Of a stretch of 64,000 bases of DNA, positions 38,499 to 48,260 are shown in pieces. The notes beneath the pieces are model-generated. The model did no database searches. It saw only the letters and a program-made list of their open reading frames with translations, and was not told the DNA's origin. Source of the DNA: Lutibacter sp. B1. Lineage in GTDB: Bacteria > Bacteroidota > Bacteroidia > Flavobacteriales > Flavobacteriaceae. Numbering within the stretch: the stretch's first letter is position 1; the number at the start of each line of letters is the position of its first letter. Location: NCBI RefSeq assembly GCF_012524075.1, contig NZ_JAAZUI010000002.1:1-64000 (forward strand), in the 5' to 3' direction. The translations under genes and the position numbers were made by a program.

Positions 38499-40007
38499 TT
38501 ACATCCTATGCTGAAATAAATGATAATAAGCTTCATTAGAATTGATTTTATCTTTAAAATCTCTTATGGTTGTTTTATCATCAATAACCAATAACTCAAT
38601 TCCTGAGATATCAGCAAAATCTTCCATAAATTCAGTTGTTAACGCTTGGCTATATACTGTATGATGCGCTCCTCCTGCCAATATCCAAGAAGTTATTGCC
38701 ACTTCTAAGTTTGGTTTACAATCCCACAAAACTCGTGCAACAGGTAATTTTGGTAACTCTTCCATTGGTTTTACTGCCTCCACCTCATTTACAATCAATC
38801 TAAATCTATTGCCCATATCCACTAAAGAAACATTAATAGCATCCCCTGCCGACGAATTAAATACCAAACGTACAGGATCTTCTTTCCCACCAATTCCCAA
38901 AGGATGAATTTCACAAGATGGCTTAGCATCAGCAATTGACGGGCAAATTTCAAGCATATGAGACCCTAATACATACGATTTTTCAGGTGTAAAATGATAC
39001 GTATAATCTTCCATAAAAGAAGTTCCTCCTTCAAGTCCATACGTCATCACTTTCATAGCACGTAACATTGCTGCAGTTTTCCAATCTCCTTCTGCACCAA
39101 AACCATAACCATCAGACATTAAACGTTGAACAGCAATACCAGGCAATTGTTTTAACACTCCTAAATTTTCAAATGTATCTGTAAAGGCTTTAAATCCACC
39201 TCCATCTAAAAAAGCACGTAATCCTAATTCTATTTTAGCGGCTTCAACTAAAGATTCTCTTTGAGCTCCTCCTTTTTTTAAAGAATCCATTAAATTATAA
39301 GAAGTTTCATACTCGTTTAATAAATTAGATATATCCTTTTCAGAAACTTTATTCATATTCTTAATAATGTCTGAAGTATCAAACCCGTTTACCGAAAATC
39401 CAAAACGCATTTGAGCTTCCACTTTATCACCTTCTGTAACAGCAACTTCACGCATATTATCACCAATTCTTGCAACCTTTAAGTTTTGAAGTTCATCCCA
39501 ACCAAGCACCACTCTTGTCCAAATTCCTAACTTCTTTTGAACACGCTCTTCTTCCCAATGTCCTACAACTATTTTGCGTTTTTTACGCATCCGCGACATC
39601 ATAAAACCAAATTCTCTATCTCCGTGAGCAGATTGATTTAAGTTCATAAAGTCCATATCCATAGAATCCCAAGGAATTTTGGCATTAAATTGTGTATGTA
39701 AATGACAAATTGGTTTATTTAATTTACTCAAACCAGAAATCCACATTTTAGCCGGAGAAAAAGTATGCATCCATACTACAACACCAACACATTTTTTATC
39801 TGTATTAGCTTCTAAACAAACATCAGTTATTTGATTAGGAGTTGTTACTAATGCTTTATAAACAATTTTTACAGGTATGTGTGGAGAGTCATTTAACCCT
39901 TTTACAATTTTTTCTGAATTTTCTATTATTTGTTTAAATATTTCATCACCATATAAATGCTGACTTCCAGTAACAAACCAAACTTTCTTTTTAGATATAT
40001 CAATCAT
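38499..40007 (-). CDS. araA: L-arabinose isomerase
   Basis: A 502-residue cytoplasmic enzyme of normal AraA length. It converts L-arabinose to L-ribulose using a divalent metal (manganese in known enzymes). The metal ligands align with the E. coli enzyme: Glu306 in GFGAEGDW, Glu333 in [10 protein letters not shown], His350 in [11 protein letters not shown] and His448/449 in [10 protein letters not shown]. The N-terminus [14 protein letters not shown] is diagnostic. It lies 23 bp after araD and 21 bp before the epimerase in the minus-strand arabinose operon. Confidence 0.98.
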   Translation of the reverse strand: MIDISKKKVWFVTGSQHLYGDEIFKQIIENSEKIVKGLNDSPHIPVKIVYKALVTTPNQITDVCLEANTDKKCVGVVVWMHTFSPAKMWISGLSKLNKPICHLHTQFNAKIPWDSMDMDFMNLNQSAHGDREFGFMMSRMRKKRKIVVGHWEEERVQKKLGIWTRVVLGWDELQNLKVARIGDNMREVAVTEGDKVEAQMRFGFSVNGFDTSDIIKNMNKVSEKDISNLLNEYETSYNLMDSLKKGGAQRESLVEAAKIELGLRAFLDGGGFKAFTDTFENLGVLKQLPGIAVQRLMSDGYGFGAEGDWKTAAMLRAMKVMTYGLEGGTSFMEDYTYHFTPEKSYVLGSHMLEICPSIADAKPSCEIHPLGIGGKEDPVRLVFNSSAGDAINVSLVDMGNRFRLIVNEVEAVKPMEELPKLPVARVLWDCKPNLEVAITSWILAGGAHHTVYSQALTTEFMEDFADISGIELLVIDDKTTIRDFKDKINSNEAYYHLFQHRM

Positions 40008-40030
40008 GAATTTTAATTTTTTATTATTTT

Positions 40031-40738
40031 TTATTGACCGTAATAGGCATTTTTACCGTGCTTACGATCGTAATGTTTTTTTATTAATGAATCTTTTAAT
40101 CGCGATGCATTTGGGTTTATTTGTAATGTTAAATAAGCCATCTCCGCAATCACTTCTAATACTTTACTGTTATAGACTGCTTTTGCTGCATCTTTTCCCC
40201 AAGTAAAAGGACCGTGATTTCCAATCAAAATCATTTCAACTTCTTTATAAGAAAGTCCTTTTTCTTTAAAACAATCCAAGATTTGAATCCCTGTATTATG
40301 CTCATAATTTCCTTTGATAAGCTCATCACTCATTGGCGGTGCACAGGGAATATCTACTGTTAAGTGATCTGCATGTGTAGTTCCAAAAATTGGAATATCT
40401 AATTGTGATTGTGCCCAAGAAACGGAATACGTTGCATGTGTATGCGCTACTCCGCCTATATCTCCCCATTTTTTATACAAATACGCATGTGTTTTTGTAT
40501 CTGATGATGGACGCATTGTACCATCAATAATGGTATTATCATAATCTAAAATAACCATATCTTCAGGCTTTAAAAGTTCATAAGGAACACCACTTGGTTT
40601 AATCGCAAAAACACCTTTATCTCTATCCACAGCACTCACATTTCCAAAAGTATATACCACAAGGTTTAACGCATTTAACTGCATATTGGCCTCATAACAT
40701 TCTCTTTTCAACTCTTTATAAATAGAACTCATAATCAC
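40031..40738 (-). CDS. araD: L-ribulose-5-phosphate 4-epimerase
   Basis: A 235-residue class II aldolase-fold enzyme that converts L-ribulose 5-phosphate to D-xylulose 5-phosphate through a zinc-bound retro-aldol step. Zinc ligands are His99 and His101 in [10 protein letters not shown] and the His in [21 protein letters not shown] carries the Asp. [10 protein letters not shown] and [11 protein letters not shown] are phosphate-site signatures. A second ATG two codons on (MSS, 40732) is an equally good start. It starts 2 bp after araB ends, so translation is probably coupled. Confidence 0.97.
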   Translation of the reverse strand: MIMSSIYKELKRECYEANMQLNALNLVVYTFGNVSAVDRDKGVFAIKPSGVPYELLKPEDMVILDYDNTIIDGTMRPSSDTKTHAYLYKKWGDIGGVAHTHATYSVSWAQSQLDIPIFGTTHADHLTVDIPCAPPMSDELIKGNYEHNTGIQILDCFKEKGLSYKEVEMILIGNHGPFTWGKDAAKAVYNSKVLEVIAEMAYLTLQINPNASRLKDSLIKKHYDRKHGKNAYYGQ

Positions 40739-40740
40739 AA

Positions 40741-42411
40741 TTATTTTTTTGTTATTTCTTCTACAAATACACTTAAATCTGTGTAAGATTTCATTAGATT
40801 TTCATACTCAGAAACTTTTTCTTCTTCCGGAAAATATTCCGCTTCAAAATCACTTCCCATTTTTTTACTTGCCTCAATTACATTGCTATAAATACCTGCT
40901 GCAACGGCGGCATAAATGGCAGCTCCTAAAGCTGGAGCTTGATCTGATGCAGCTACTTTAATAGGCATATTTAGAACATTAGCCAGCGTCTGCATGATAA
41001 AAGTAGATTTTCTAGCCACTCCTCCAATTCCTATGACGCTGCTAATTTTAACACCTTCTTCTTCAAATCTATCAACAATTTTTTTAGAACCAAAGCAAAT
41101 TGCATTTACCAAAGCTTTAAAAATATGAGGTGCTTTTGTTCCTAGTGATAAATTTGACATCGCACTTTTTAACTCTTGATTTGCATCTGGAGTTCTTCTA
41201 CCGTTAATCCAATCTAGTGCTATTGGAATACTTTCTGATAGTGGAATTTTTTCAGCATCTTCAGTTAACCTTTTAATAAAATTAGCTGTTATTTCTTCTT
41301 GTAATTGTTCTTTTTGTTGTTTAGTAAGTATCTCCGATGTTAAAACTAAATTATCAATAGGCCAAGAAAGTACATCTTTAAACCAAGCTAATAAATCTCC
41401 AAATGCAGATTGACCGGCTTCTAAACCTATATAACCAGGTATTACAGAGCCATCAACTTGACCACAAATACCTTTTACGGTTTTAGTACCAACTATATTT
41501 TTAGAGGCTACCATAATATCACACGTTGAAGTTCCCATAACACGAACCAAAGCTTGTTCGTCTATTTTAGCTCCAATTGCTCCAGCATGCGCATCAAAAG
41601 TTCCTACAGCAATTATAGTATCTGTTGTTAAGCCTAACTTAATAGCCCATTCTTTATTTAAATTTCCTGCAATTACATCAGAAGTATAGGTTTCATCATA
41701 TAAATGACCTCTAAGCGCCGCTAAATATGGATGTAATTTGTTTAAAAATGTTTTTGGAGGTAGTCCATCCCAATCTTTGTGCCACATTGCCTTATGTCCT
41801 GCTGCACATCTGCTTCTTTTAAATGATTTTAAATCTTTCGTATCAACCAACAAATATGTCATTAAATCACAATGTTCCATCCAAGTATACGCTGTATTTC
41901 TAACTGCTTCATCTTCTCTAATCACATGCAATATTTTTGCCCAAAACCATTCCGAAGAATAAATACCTCCTTCATATTTTGTAAAATCCTCTCCTCCCCA
42001 AGTTGTAGCGAGTTCATTTATTTCATTAGCTTCATTAATTGCTGTATGATCTTTCCACAACACCATCATAGCATTTGGATTTTCTTCAAATCCTTTCACC
42101 AACGCCAATGGAGTTCCATCTTTTGCAACTGGAACCGGTGAAGATCCTGTAGTATCAATACAAATTCCTTTTATGGATGAAGGACTTATGTTTCCTTCTT
42201 TTACAACTGATTTTATAGTATTTTCCAATCCTTCTATATGATCTAAAGGATGTTGTCGAAATTGATTTATAGCCGGATTACAGTACTTATTATTTTTCCA
42301 ACATTGATACCAATGTATACTCGAGGCTAATTCTTCTCCATTATCTGTATCTATTAACACTGCTCTTACAGAATCTGAACCATAATCTAAACCTATAACA
42401 TAATTTTTCAT
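40741..42411 (-). CDS. araB: Ribulokinase
   Basis: A 556-residue FGGY-family kinase, phosphorylating L-ribulose with ATP. The N-terminus YVIGLDYGSDSVRAVLID is the sugar-kinase phosphate-1 motif. GTFDAHAGAIGA and MGTSTCDIMVA match AraB-type ribulokinases, and GIGGVARKSTFIMQTLANVL plus ALGAAIYAAVAAG form the C-terminal FGGY region. It heads the araB-araD-araA-galM-symporter run; a 166-bp gap with a palindrome separates it from GH51, so it probably has its own AraR-controlled promoter. Confidence 0.97.
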   Translation of the reverse strand: MKNYVIGLDYGSDSVRAVLIDTDNGEELASSIHWYQCWKNNKYCNPAINQFRQHPLDHIEGLENTIKSVVKEGNISPSSIKGICIDTTGSSPVPVAKDGTPLALVKGFEENPNAMMVLWKDHTAINEANEINELATTWGGEDFTKYEGGIYSSEWFWAKILHVIREDEAVRNTAYTWMEHCDLMTYLLVDTKDLKSFKRSRCAAGHKAMWHKDWDGLPPKTFLNKLHPYLAALRGHLYDETYTSDVIAGNLNKEWAIKLGLTTDTIIAVGTFDAHAGAIGAKIDEQALVRVMGTSTCDIMVASKNIVGTKTVKGICGQVDGSVIPGYIGLEAGQSAFGDLLAWFKDVLSWPIDNLVLTSEILTKQQKEQLQEEITANFIKRLTEDAEKIPLSESIPIALDWINGRRTPDANQELKSAMSNLSLGTKAPHIFKALVNAICFGSKKIVDRFEEEGVKISSVIGIGGVARKSTFIMQTLANVLNMPIKVAASDQAPALGAAIYAAVAAGIYSNVIEASKKMGSDFEAEYFPEEEKVSEYENLMKSYTDLSVFVEEITKK

Positions 42412-42456
42412 TTCAAAATTCTTATTAAATTTTACATAAAGATAAACATTTATTTC

Positions 42457-42479
42457 ATAAGTGTTAAAAAAACACTTAT
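42457..42479. promoter_or_regulatory. Palindrome upstream of araB, candidate AraR operator
   Basis: ATAAGTGTT (42457-42465) and AACACTTAT (42471-42479) form a perfect 9-bp inverted repeat around AAAAA, 46 bp upstream of the araB start. The same AAGTGTT half-site recurs in the GH27/araR gap. Two copies of ACATTTATT also flank it. Its place fits operator function, though no promoter consensus was found for araB. Confidence 0.55.
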
Positions 42480-42577
42480 ATAAATTTTACATTTATTTAT
42501 ACTATTTTATCAAAAATCAACTACTTAGGTATTTAAAACTTTCTAAAACCGTTATTTGTAAACTTCTAAATTTAAAA

Positions 42578-44554
42578 TCACTTCATTTTAAACTTTAAAA
42601 CAGTCAAAGAATAAGGAGCTAAACTTGTACTTGCTTTTTCTTTTTTTAAATTAATTTCACTTTCTATCGGACTTATTTTTTGTGGAAATTCAAACGAATT
42701 TTCATCTGCTAATTTTTCACTTGTAAGTACCTGTGCAATTCCTTTAGACATTAACTTTTCCCCTTTTAAAGAAACCTCAATATTTTGAATATCAGCTGAT
42801 GTATTTACCAATTTTAGAATTACTTCTTTTTTAATTATATCTTTTACTGCTGATGCATATAAATTTTCTTGTCCCACCAAAGGTTTTCCTTCTTTAGTTA
42901 TAGATATTAAATCGGTTCCTTTGTTATTTGAAAATAATTTTTGCACATAATAATTGGCTGTTCCATACGATTCTAAATTATTAAACCAAATCATGTCCGG
43001 TGTCCATTGCCAGCCTTCTTCATGAGCCATTAAAGGCGCATACGAAGTTAAATGTACTACTTCAGCATTTCTTTCTAATCCGGTTATAAAAGCAGCTTCT
43101 GAAACTGCACAATCCCAATTATTTTTATTATCTGGGCTTGCAATTGCAACACTTTGAGCAGCATATTCGCCTGCAAATATTTTTGGCCCTTTTCTATCAT
43201 AGTTATCATACCGCGTTGCATTGTCTCGAAACCATTTAGGATTTTTATAATAATGCTCATCAATAATTTCGGCATTTAATTTTTTAAGTTCTTTCATTCC
43301 ATAATCAAAATAATCACCTTCTGGAAACGGACCGCTTCCTGATACGATTGTTATGTTTGGATATTTATCTTTAATTGCTTTTGAAAATACTTTATAACGT
43401 TCAATATATTGAGGGCCCCATTGCTCATTTCCAACTCCAATAAATTTTAAATTAAACGGTGCTGGATGCCCCATATCATTTCTTATTTTCCCCCAAGGAG
43501 TAGTAACAGCTCCGTTTGCAAATTCTATTAAATCTAAAGCATCCTGCACATAAGGATCTAAATTTTCCAAAGAAACTAATTCTCCTGTATTAAATTGACA
43601 AGCGATACCACAACTTAAAATTGGTAAAGGTGTTGCTCCTAAATCTTCAGAAAGTTGAAAATATTCAAAAAAACCCAATCCAAAACTTTGGAAATAATCT
43701 GGTGTTAATTTGTGTGCAAACTCTGTATTCCATCTATTTACTAAGATTTCCCTCTCTTCAATAGGTCCTACTGTTTTTTTCCATTGGTAACGTTTCGCTA
43801 GCGTTCTTCCTTCAACAATACATCCACCCGGAAAACGCAAAAAACCTGGTTTTAAATCATATAATAATTGTACTAAATCTTTACGTAATCCTTTTTTTCT
43901 TCCTTTCCAAGTATCTTGAGGAAATAAAGAAATCATATCTAAATCTAGTTGTCCCGCTCCTTGAAAAGTAACTTTTAATTGTGCTTTAGCTTCTGTTTTT
44001 GTTGCAATAAGTTCTGCTGAATAATTTTTCCAATCTGATGAGGTTGGAATAATACTCGTTTCTCCTAATACATTTCCTGCTTTATCAATAAACTGAATAG
44101 TAATTTTAGATATATTTCCTTGTAGTTTCTTTGCTTCTAAAAAAAGATTGTAGTGTGCTTCTTTTTTAATTCCCATTCCCCGAAATCCTTCATTTATCAA
44201 TACATAACCTTTATCGTTTTTTACAGTAACTCTACAAAAATTATGATTGGTAACTGTTCCTCCATATTTAATTATATCTGCTATTCCAGACTCATTATTA
44301 AGTGAATGTTTATCACTATTTGGCTGAATCCATCCCATTAATGGAGCTTCAAACTCAAAAGAGCGGTTTTTAATCATTTCAGCATATAAACCACCGTCAG
44401 CAGCAAAATTGATATCTTCAAAAAAAACTCCAAACATTGTTGGTTGAATTTTAGTAATAGTATTTGCTATATCTACCTCTAATTTCTGTTGCCCGAAAGC
44501 AAAAAAGCCAGTTAGTAATACAACAACTGTGACTGTTTTATGAATACGTTTCAT
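42578..44554 (-). CDS. GH51 alpha-L-arabinofuranosidase, secreted
   Basis: A 658-residue protein with a signal peptide (residues 1-21, ending FFAFGQ). It contains an inserted carbohydrate-binding-like beta-sandwich near the N-terminus (about 80-200), a TIM barrel (about 225-510) and a C-terminal beta-sandwich. Acid/base Glu377 in GVGNEQWG and nucleophile Glu463 in FAGEYAAQS match the GH51 retaining mechanism. FGVFFEDINFAADGGLYAEM is the family start. It removes terminal alpha-L-arabinofuranose. It sits 24 bp after GH127 and before the araB gap, so arabinose release and use are genetically linked. GH51 also contains endoglucanases, but this sequence is of the arabinofuranosidase type. Confidence 0.93.
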   Translation of the reverse strand: MKRIHKTVTVVVLLTGFFAFGQQKLEVDIANTITKIQPTMFGVFFEDINFAADGGLYAEMIKNRSFEFEAPLMGWIQPNSDKHSLNNESGIADIIKYGGTVTNHNFCRVTVKNDKGYVLINEGFRGMGIKKEAHYNLFLEAKKLQGNISKITIQFIDKAGNVLGETSIIPTSSDWKNYSAELIATKTEAKAQLKVTFQGAGQLDLDMISLFPQDTWKGRKKGLRKDLVQLLYDLKPGFLRFPGGCIVEGRTLAKRYQWKKTVGPIEEREILVNRWNTEFAHKLTPDYFQSFGLGFFEYFQLSEDLGATPLPILSCGIACQFNTGELVSLENLDPYVQDALDLIEFANGAVTTPWGKIRNDMGHPAPFNLKFIGVGNEQWGPQYIERYKVFSKAIKDKYPNITIVSGSGPFPEGDYFDYGMKELKKLNAEIIDEHYYKNPKWFRDNATRYDNYDRKGPKIFAGEYAAQSVAIASPDNKNNWDCAVSEAAFITGLERNAEVVHLTSYAPLMAHEEGWQWTPDMIWFNNLESYGTANYYVQKLFSNNKGTDLISITKEGKPLVGQENLYASAVKDIIKKEVILKLVNTSADIQNIEVSLKGEKLMSKGIAQVLTSEKLADENSFEFPQKISPIESEINLKKEKASTSLAPYSLTVLKFKMK

Positions 44555-44578
44555 TTTTAATATATAATTAAGTTTTTA

Positions 44579-46543
44579 TTATTTTTTTACATCAATCCAA
44601 ACTTTCATTTTTCCAACTCCTCTGTTAGACCAAGTATAATAAGGAATGGCTTTTGATGTTTTATTTTGAATAACATTAATACCTCCTAAAAGACTATCCT
44701 CTTTTTTTACTTGAAAAAAATCAGCTTCACTTATTTTAATACTATCAAAAGTATTTTTGTTATCTATTTCTTCAAAAGCATAAACAATAGGGCCATACTC
44801 TAGAGCAACTTTTCCATTATCATCCTTAACTTTTTCATTTGACAAAACTTTTCTCACTTCCATTGGGAAATTTAAGGTGATTGTTTCTCCTTTTTTCCAT
44901 CTTTTTGCAATTGTAATATATACTTCATTTTGTTGAACTTGCATTATTTCTCCATCAACTTTTACCTCAATTTTTTCTTCTGATTTATTTTCATAACTAT
45001 ACAAATCACTTGGCAACACCTCATTTCTGGTCCAACCGGGAATTCTTAACTTTAAAGTGAATTCAGATTCTTTTTCAGGATTAACTGTAATTGAAACGTA
45101 ACCTTCCCAAGGATAATTGGTGGTTTGAGAAATAGCAATTGTATTATTTTCTAGAGCTATAGAAGCATTATTTGATGCGTAAAGATTCACATAAATAGTA
45201 CTTTCTGCTTTTGAATATATCAATCCCGGAATTGAAGGAATAAAGCGAATTAAATTTGTAGGACAACATGAACAATCAAACCAATCTTTACGTGTACAAG
45301 CTCCTTGATTAAATTTATAAACACCATCTGATTCCAAAGCATTTGGGTAGAAAAATTTTGTTCCGTCTAAAGAGATTCCTGAAATCAATCCATTATACAA
45401 AGTGCGTTCTATCACATCAAAATATTTTGCATCTCCTGTTAAATCATGTAACCGATGATTCCAATATACATCACCAATAGCCGCACAAGTTTCATTATAT
45501 GCTGTTAAATTTGGAAGTTCATAATTTTCACCAAAAGCTTCTCCTTCATGCTTAGCTCCAATTCCTCCAGTTATATACATTTTTTTCTCTACCATATTGT
45601 TCCACAACTTATTTACTGCATTTAAGTACAATGTGTCTTTTTCTATAGCAGCAATATCTGTCATAGCAGCATACATATATACTGCTCTAACTGCATGGCC
45701 CACAACTTCATCTTGCTGTATTACCGGAATATGATCTTGAGAATACGCTCCGTATAATTGGTGGTTTTTAGGATCTCCTCGATAATCCAAAAAGTATTTT
45801 GCTAACTTTAAATAAGCTTCATTAGCGGTTATTTGATACAGCTGTATTAATCCTGTTTCAATAATTTGGTGTCCGGGAACTGCGTGTATTTGATTTTCTC
45901 CATCTCCAAAAGTTTTCACCATCAAATCCGCATTTTTTAAAGCAATATCTAAAAAGTTTTTTTTACCGGTAGCTTTGTAATGTACTGCCGCAGCTTCATA
46001 TAAATGACCTGCATTATACAACTCATGACTCATATTTAAATATTCCCATCTTTTTCCTTCAGTCACTTTAACCCAAGAAGCAGGCGGTTGTGTGGGATTA
46101 ATAGTACGCCACGTTGTTAAATAGCCATCTTCTTCCTGACCAATTTTAACAATGTCAATTAAAGAATCCAATAATTTTTCTAGCGGTTTATTTGGAGCAC
46201 TAATTAATGAATTGGATGCTCCTTCTATAATTTTATAGACATCAGAATCGTCAAAAGGCATATGCCCTTTTACAGTACCTTCCATTTTTTTACCAGCAAT
46301 TAGAAAATTATCTAAACGTCCTTCTTCTTCACATTTTTGAATGGCATATTCAATAGTTTTATGTTGGACTTTTTTAATGATCGGCAACCAAAATTTGTCT
46401 GTAAGTTTTACATTTCTAATAGCTACAGGAGTAATTGCATATCCTGAAGTTTCATTTGTAGTTATATCTACCTCTTTAGGTTTTGGCTGACAACCTATGA
46501 TAAATAATAACAGAAATAAATTATATATATAATATTTTTTCAT
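44579..46543 (-). CDS. GH127 beta-L-arabinofuranosidase lipoprotein
   Basis: A 654-residue lipoprotein (lipobox IGC, Cys18) with the DUF1680 alpha/alpha barrel. The Cys-dependent active site of GH127 is complete: Glu351 and Cys353 in YNETCAAIG, and Cys426-Cys427 in CSCCPTNL, equivalent to Glu338/Cys340 and Cys417/Cys418 of Bifidobacterium HypBA1, where they hold zinc and the Cys nucleophile. GAKHEGEAFGENYELPN supplies the other conserved Glu. It removes terminal beta-L-arabinofuranose, known on extensin and on some arabinogalactans. It lies between GH27 and GH51, 25 and 24 bp apart, in one operon. Confidence 0.93.
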   Translation of the reverse strand: MKKYYIYNLFLLLFIIGCQPKPKEVDITTNETSGYAITPVAIRNVKLTDKFWLPIIKKVQHKTIEYAIQKCEEEGRLDNFLIAGKKMEGTVKGHMPFDDSDVYKIIEGASNSLISAPNKPLEKLLDSLIDIVKIGQEEDGYLTTWRTINPTQPPASWVKVTEGKRWEYLNMSHELYNAGHLYEAAAVHYKATGKKNFLDIALKNADLMVKTFGDGENQIHAVPGHQIIETGLIQLYQITANEAYLKLAKYFLDYRGDPKNHQLYGAYSQDHIPVIQQDEVVGHAVRAVYMYAAMTDIAAIEKDTLYLNAVNKLWNNMVEKKMYITGGIGAKHEGEAFGENYELPNLTAYNETCAAIGDVYWNHRLHDLTGDAKYFDVIERTLYNGLISGISLDGTKFFYPNALESDGVYKFNQGACTRKDWFDCSCCPTNLIRFIPSIPGLIYSKAESTIYVNLYASNNASIALENNTIAISQTTNYPWEGYVSITVNPEKESEFTLKLRIPGWTRNEVLPSDLYSYENKSEEKIEVKVDGEIMQVQQNEVYITIAKRWKKGETITLNFPMEVRKVLSNEKVKDDNGKVALEYGPIVYAFEEIDNKNTFDSIKISEADFFQVKKEDSLLGGINVIQNKTSKAIPYYTWSNRGVGKMKVWIDVKK

Positions 46544-46568
46544 GTTTATTAAAACTAATAAATTGATT

Positions 46569-47945
46569 TCATTTTAATTCAGTAATTATATATAATCCAG
46601 AAGCGTGAGCACCAATATTTTGGGTAAATGAATCTTTAAAGGTACCTATTTCATCACCACTCCACATATTTATTATTTTAACATTTTTGGCAAGTGATAA
46701 ATCAGCTAAATTCACGGTTATCTCTAAGGATTTTTTTTCAGAAATATTAAACAAAGAAAGATATGTTTCACCAGTATTTTTATTTTTAGAAGTGATAGCT
46801 ACTTTTCCTTCTTGTTGAAATAGTAAACGAACATCTGTACTCTCACTATGCATTTTTAGAACTTCTTTATTAGTAAGTAGCAATTGTGTAAAGGCATCAT
46901 TACTCGGTAAATCTTCTCCAAAAAATAAAGGAGATTTAAAAATAGTAAACAACGTCATTAAGGTATATTGTTCTTCTTTTGTTAAACTACTCATGCGGTC
47001 AGCACCTCGCTCTCCTCTTATAGAAAGTCTTCCTAAAGGTATCATATCACAATCGGGCCAAGTACCTGCAGTATTATATGCATACCATTTTTTACTCACT
47101 TTAAAAAGATTTTGAATATGCCACCAACTATCCCAAACATCGTTTACCATACGCCACATATTTGCATTTTCACTAACATGGGTTGCAGAATTAATTGGTG
47201 TTGGACCGGGTGATGTACTTAATACAATGGGACGTCCACAATGGTCTATAGCTTTACGAATCAACTCAATTTCATCTTTGTGATAAATTGGAGCAGACAA
47301 ATCATCTACTTTAATAAAATCGACTCCCCATTCCGCATATAATTCAAAAATAGAATTGTAATATGCTTGAGCGCCTTCTTTACCGGCGACAATTGTGTAG
47401 TTGTCTTTTAACCATTCACATTGATTTTCAGGGGAATATATTTGATCTGCAGTAATACCATTAGTTCCCTTAATAGGTAATTTATTTTCTACCGCAACTT
47501 TTGGTATGCCTCGCATCATATGTATTCCAAATTTCAACCCTTTTTGATGTATATATTTTGCCAATTCTGTAAAACCTTTTCCATCTTTAGCAGAAGGAAA
47601 ACGATTTACAGCCGGTAAATAACGTCCATATTCATCTATTACATAACGGGGGTTTGTTTGGTTATAACCGCCTGCTTTATCATTTTCTACAAACCAACGG
47701 ATGTCCACAACAATGTATTCCCATCCAAATTCTTTTAGATGTGTTGCCATATAATCGGCATTTGCTTTTACTTCATGTTCTTCAACCGTAGGACCATAAC
47801 AGTCCCAACTGTTCCAACCCATTGGTGGTGTTTTAGCCCATGTTTTAAATTCACCTTTTTTAAAAGGTGCTTTTTCTTTTTTAGTTGTACAAGAGGTTAG
47901 TAGTATAATTATTACTAAAAATAGTATTGCTCTATTGGTTTTCAT
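46569..47945 (-). CDS. GH27 alpha-galactosidase / beta-L-arabinopyranosidase lipoprotein
   Basis: A 458-residue lipoprotein (lipobox TSC, Cys19). The TIM barrel begins TPPMGWNSWDCYGP; the nucleophile is Asp214 in FIKVDDLS and the acid/base Asp269 in VNDVWDSWW, aligned with human alpha-galactosidase A. GH27 proteins use either alpha-galactose or beta-L-arabinopyranose, and the residue that separates these cannot be judged here. The arabinose operon context and the presence of a GH97 of similar possible activity make beta-L-arabinopyranosidase an attractive option. It is the first gene of the minus-strand operon, facing the AraR-like gene. Confidence 0.9.
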   Translation of the reverse strand: MKTNRAILFLVIIILLTSCTTKKEKAPFKKGEFKTWAKTPPMGWNSWDCYGPTVEEHEVKANADYMATHLKEFGWEYIVVDIRWFVENDKAGGYNQTNPRYVIDEYGRYLPAVNRFPSAKDGKGFTELAKYIHQKGLKFGIHMMRGIPKVAVENKLPIKGTNGITADQIYSPENQCEWLKDNYTIVAGKEGAQAYYNSIFELYAEWGVDFIKVDDLSAPIYHKDEIELIRKAIDHCGRPIVLSTSPGPTPINSATHVSENANMWRMVNDVWDSWWHIQNLFKVSKKWYAYNTAGTWPDCDMIPLGRLSIRGERGADRMSSLTKEEQYTLMTLFTIFKSPLFFGEDLPSNDAFTQLLLTNKEVLKMHSESTDVRLLFQQEGKVAITSKNKNTGETYLSLFNISEKKSLEITVNLADLSLAKNVKIINMWSGDEIGTFKDSFTQNIGAHASGLYIITELK

Positions 47946-48260
47946 ATCGTTTTTATTTTTGATTAAATTCTGATAATGCTCAATGAATTTGCAGAAACGT
48001 TATATGTAAATGAGAAAATAATGTGATTTCCTAAAATAAAAACAACTAAAAAAACCATTCTAAGAATTGGATTTTTATGAATCATAACTTTTAATTTTAC
48101 AGTAAGTTTATCATAAACACTTAAAATCTTATTTGATGAACTTTTTAATAAAATAATTTAAGTGTTAAAATCACATTTACAAATATAAATAAAAACAATA
48201 AATGTCGGTAAAACATTTATTGTTTTTATTTACTTTTGAAAAAATTTACTATCAAAAAAT
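47946..48260. promoter_or_regulatory. Divergent regulatory region between GH27 and the AraR-like gene
   Basis: A 315-bp gap without genes. It contains GTTTATCATAAAC (48106-48118, palindrome with central C), an inverted pair AACACTTAAA (48116-48125) and TTTAAGTGTT (48157-48166), and the large inverted repeat at 48186-48232. The AAGTGTT half-site is shared with the palindrome before araB. This is where a divergent arabinose regulator would be expected to bind. Confidence 0.6.
48186..48232. repeat. 20-bp perfect inverted repeat over the AraR-like promoter
   Basis: Two perfectly complementary 20-bp arms (48186-48205 and 48213-48232) flank CGGTAAA. The inner parts are AATAAATGT and ACATTTATT. The right arm ends on the first two bases of a -7-like TACTTTTG (48231-48238), 22 bp before the start codon. 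An operator for autoregulation is the simplest reading. Nudix regulators of the NrtR type bind AT-rich palindromes about this long. Confidence 0.65.
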
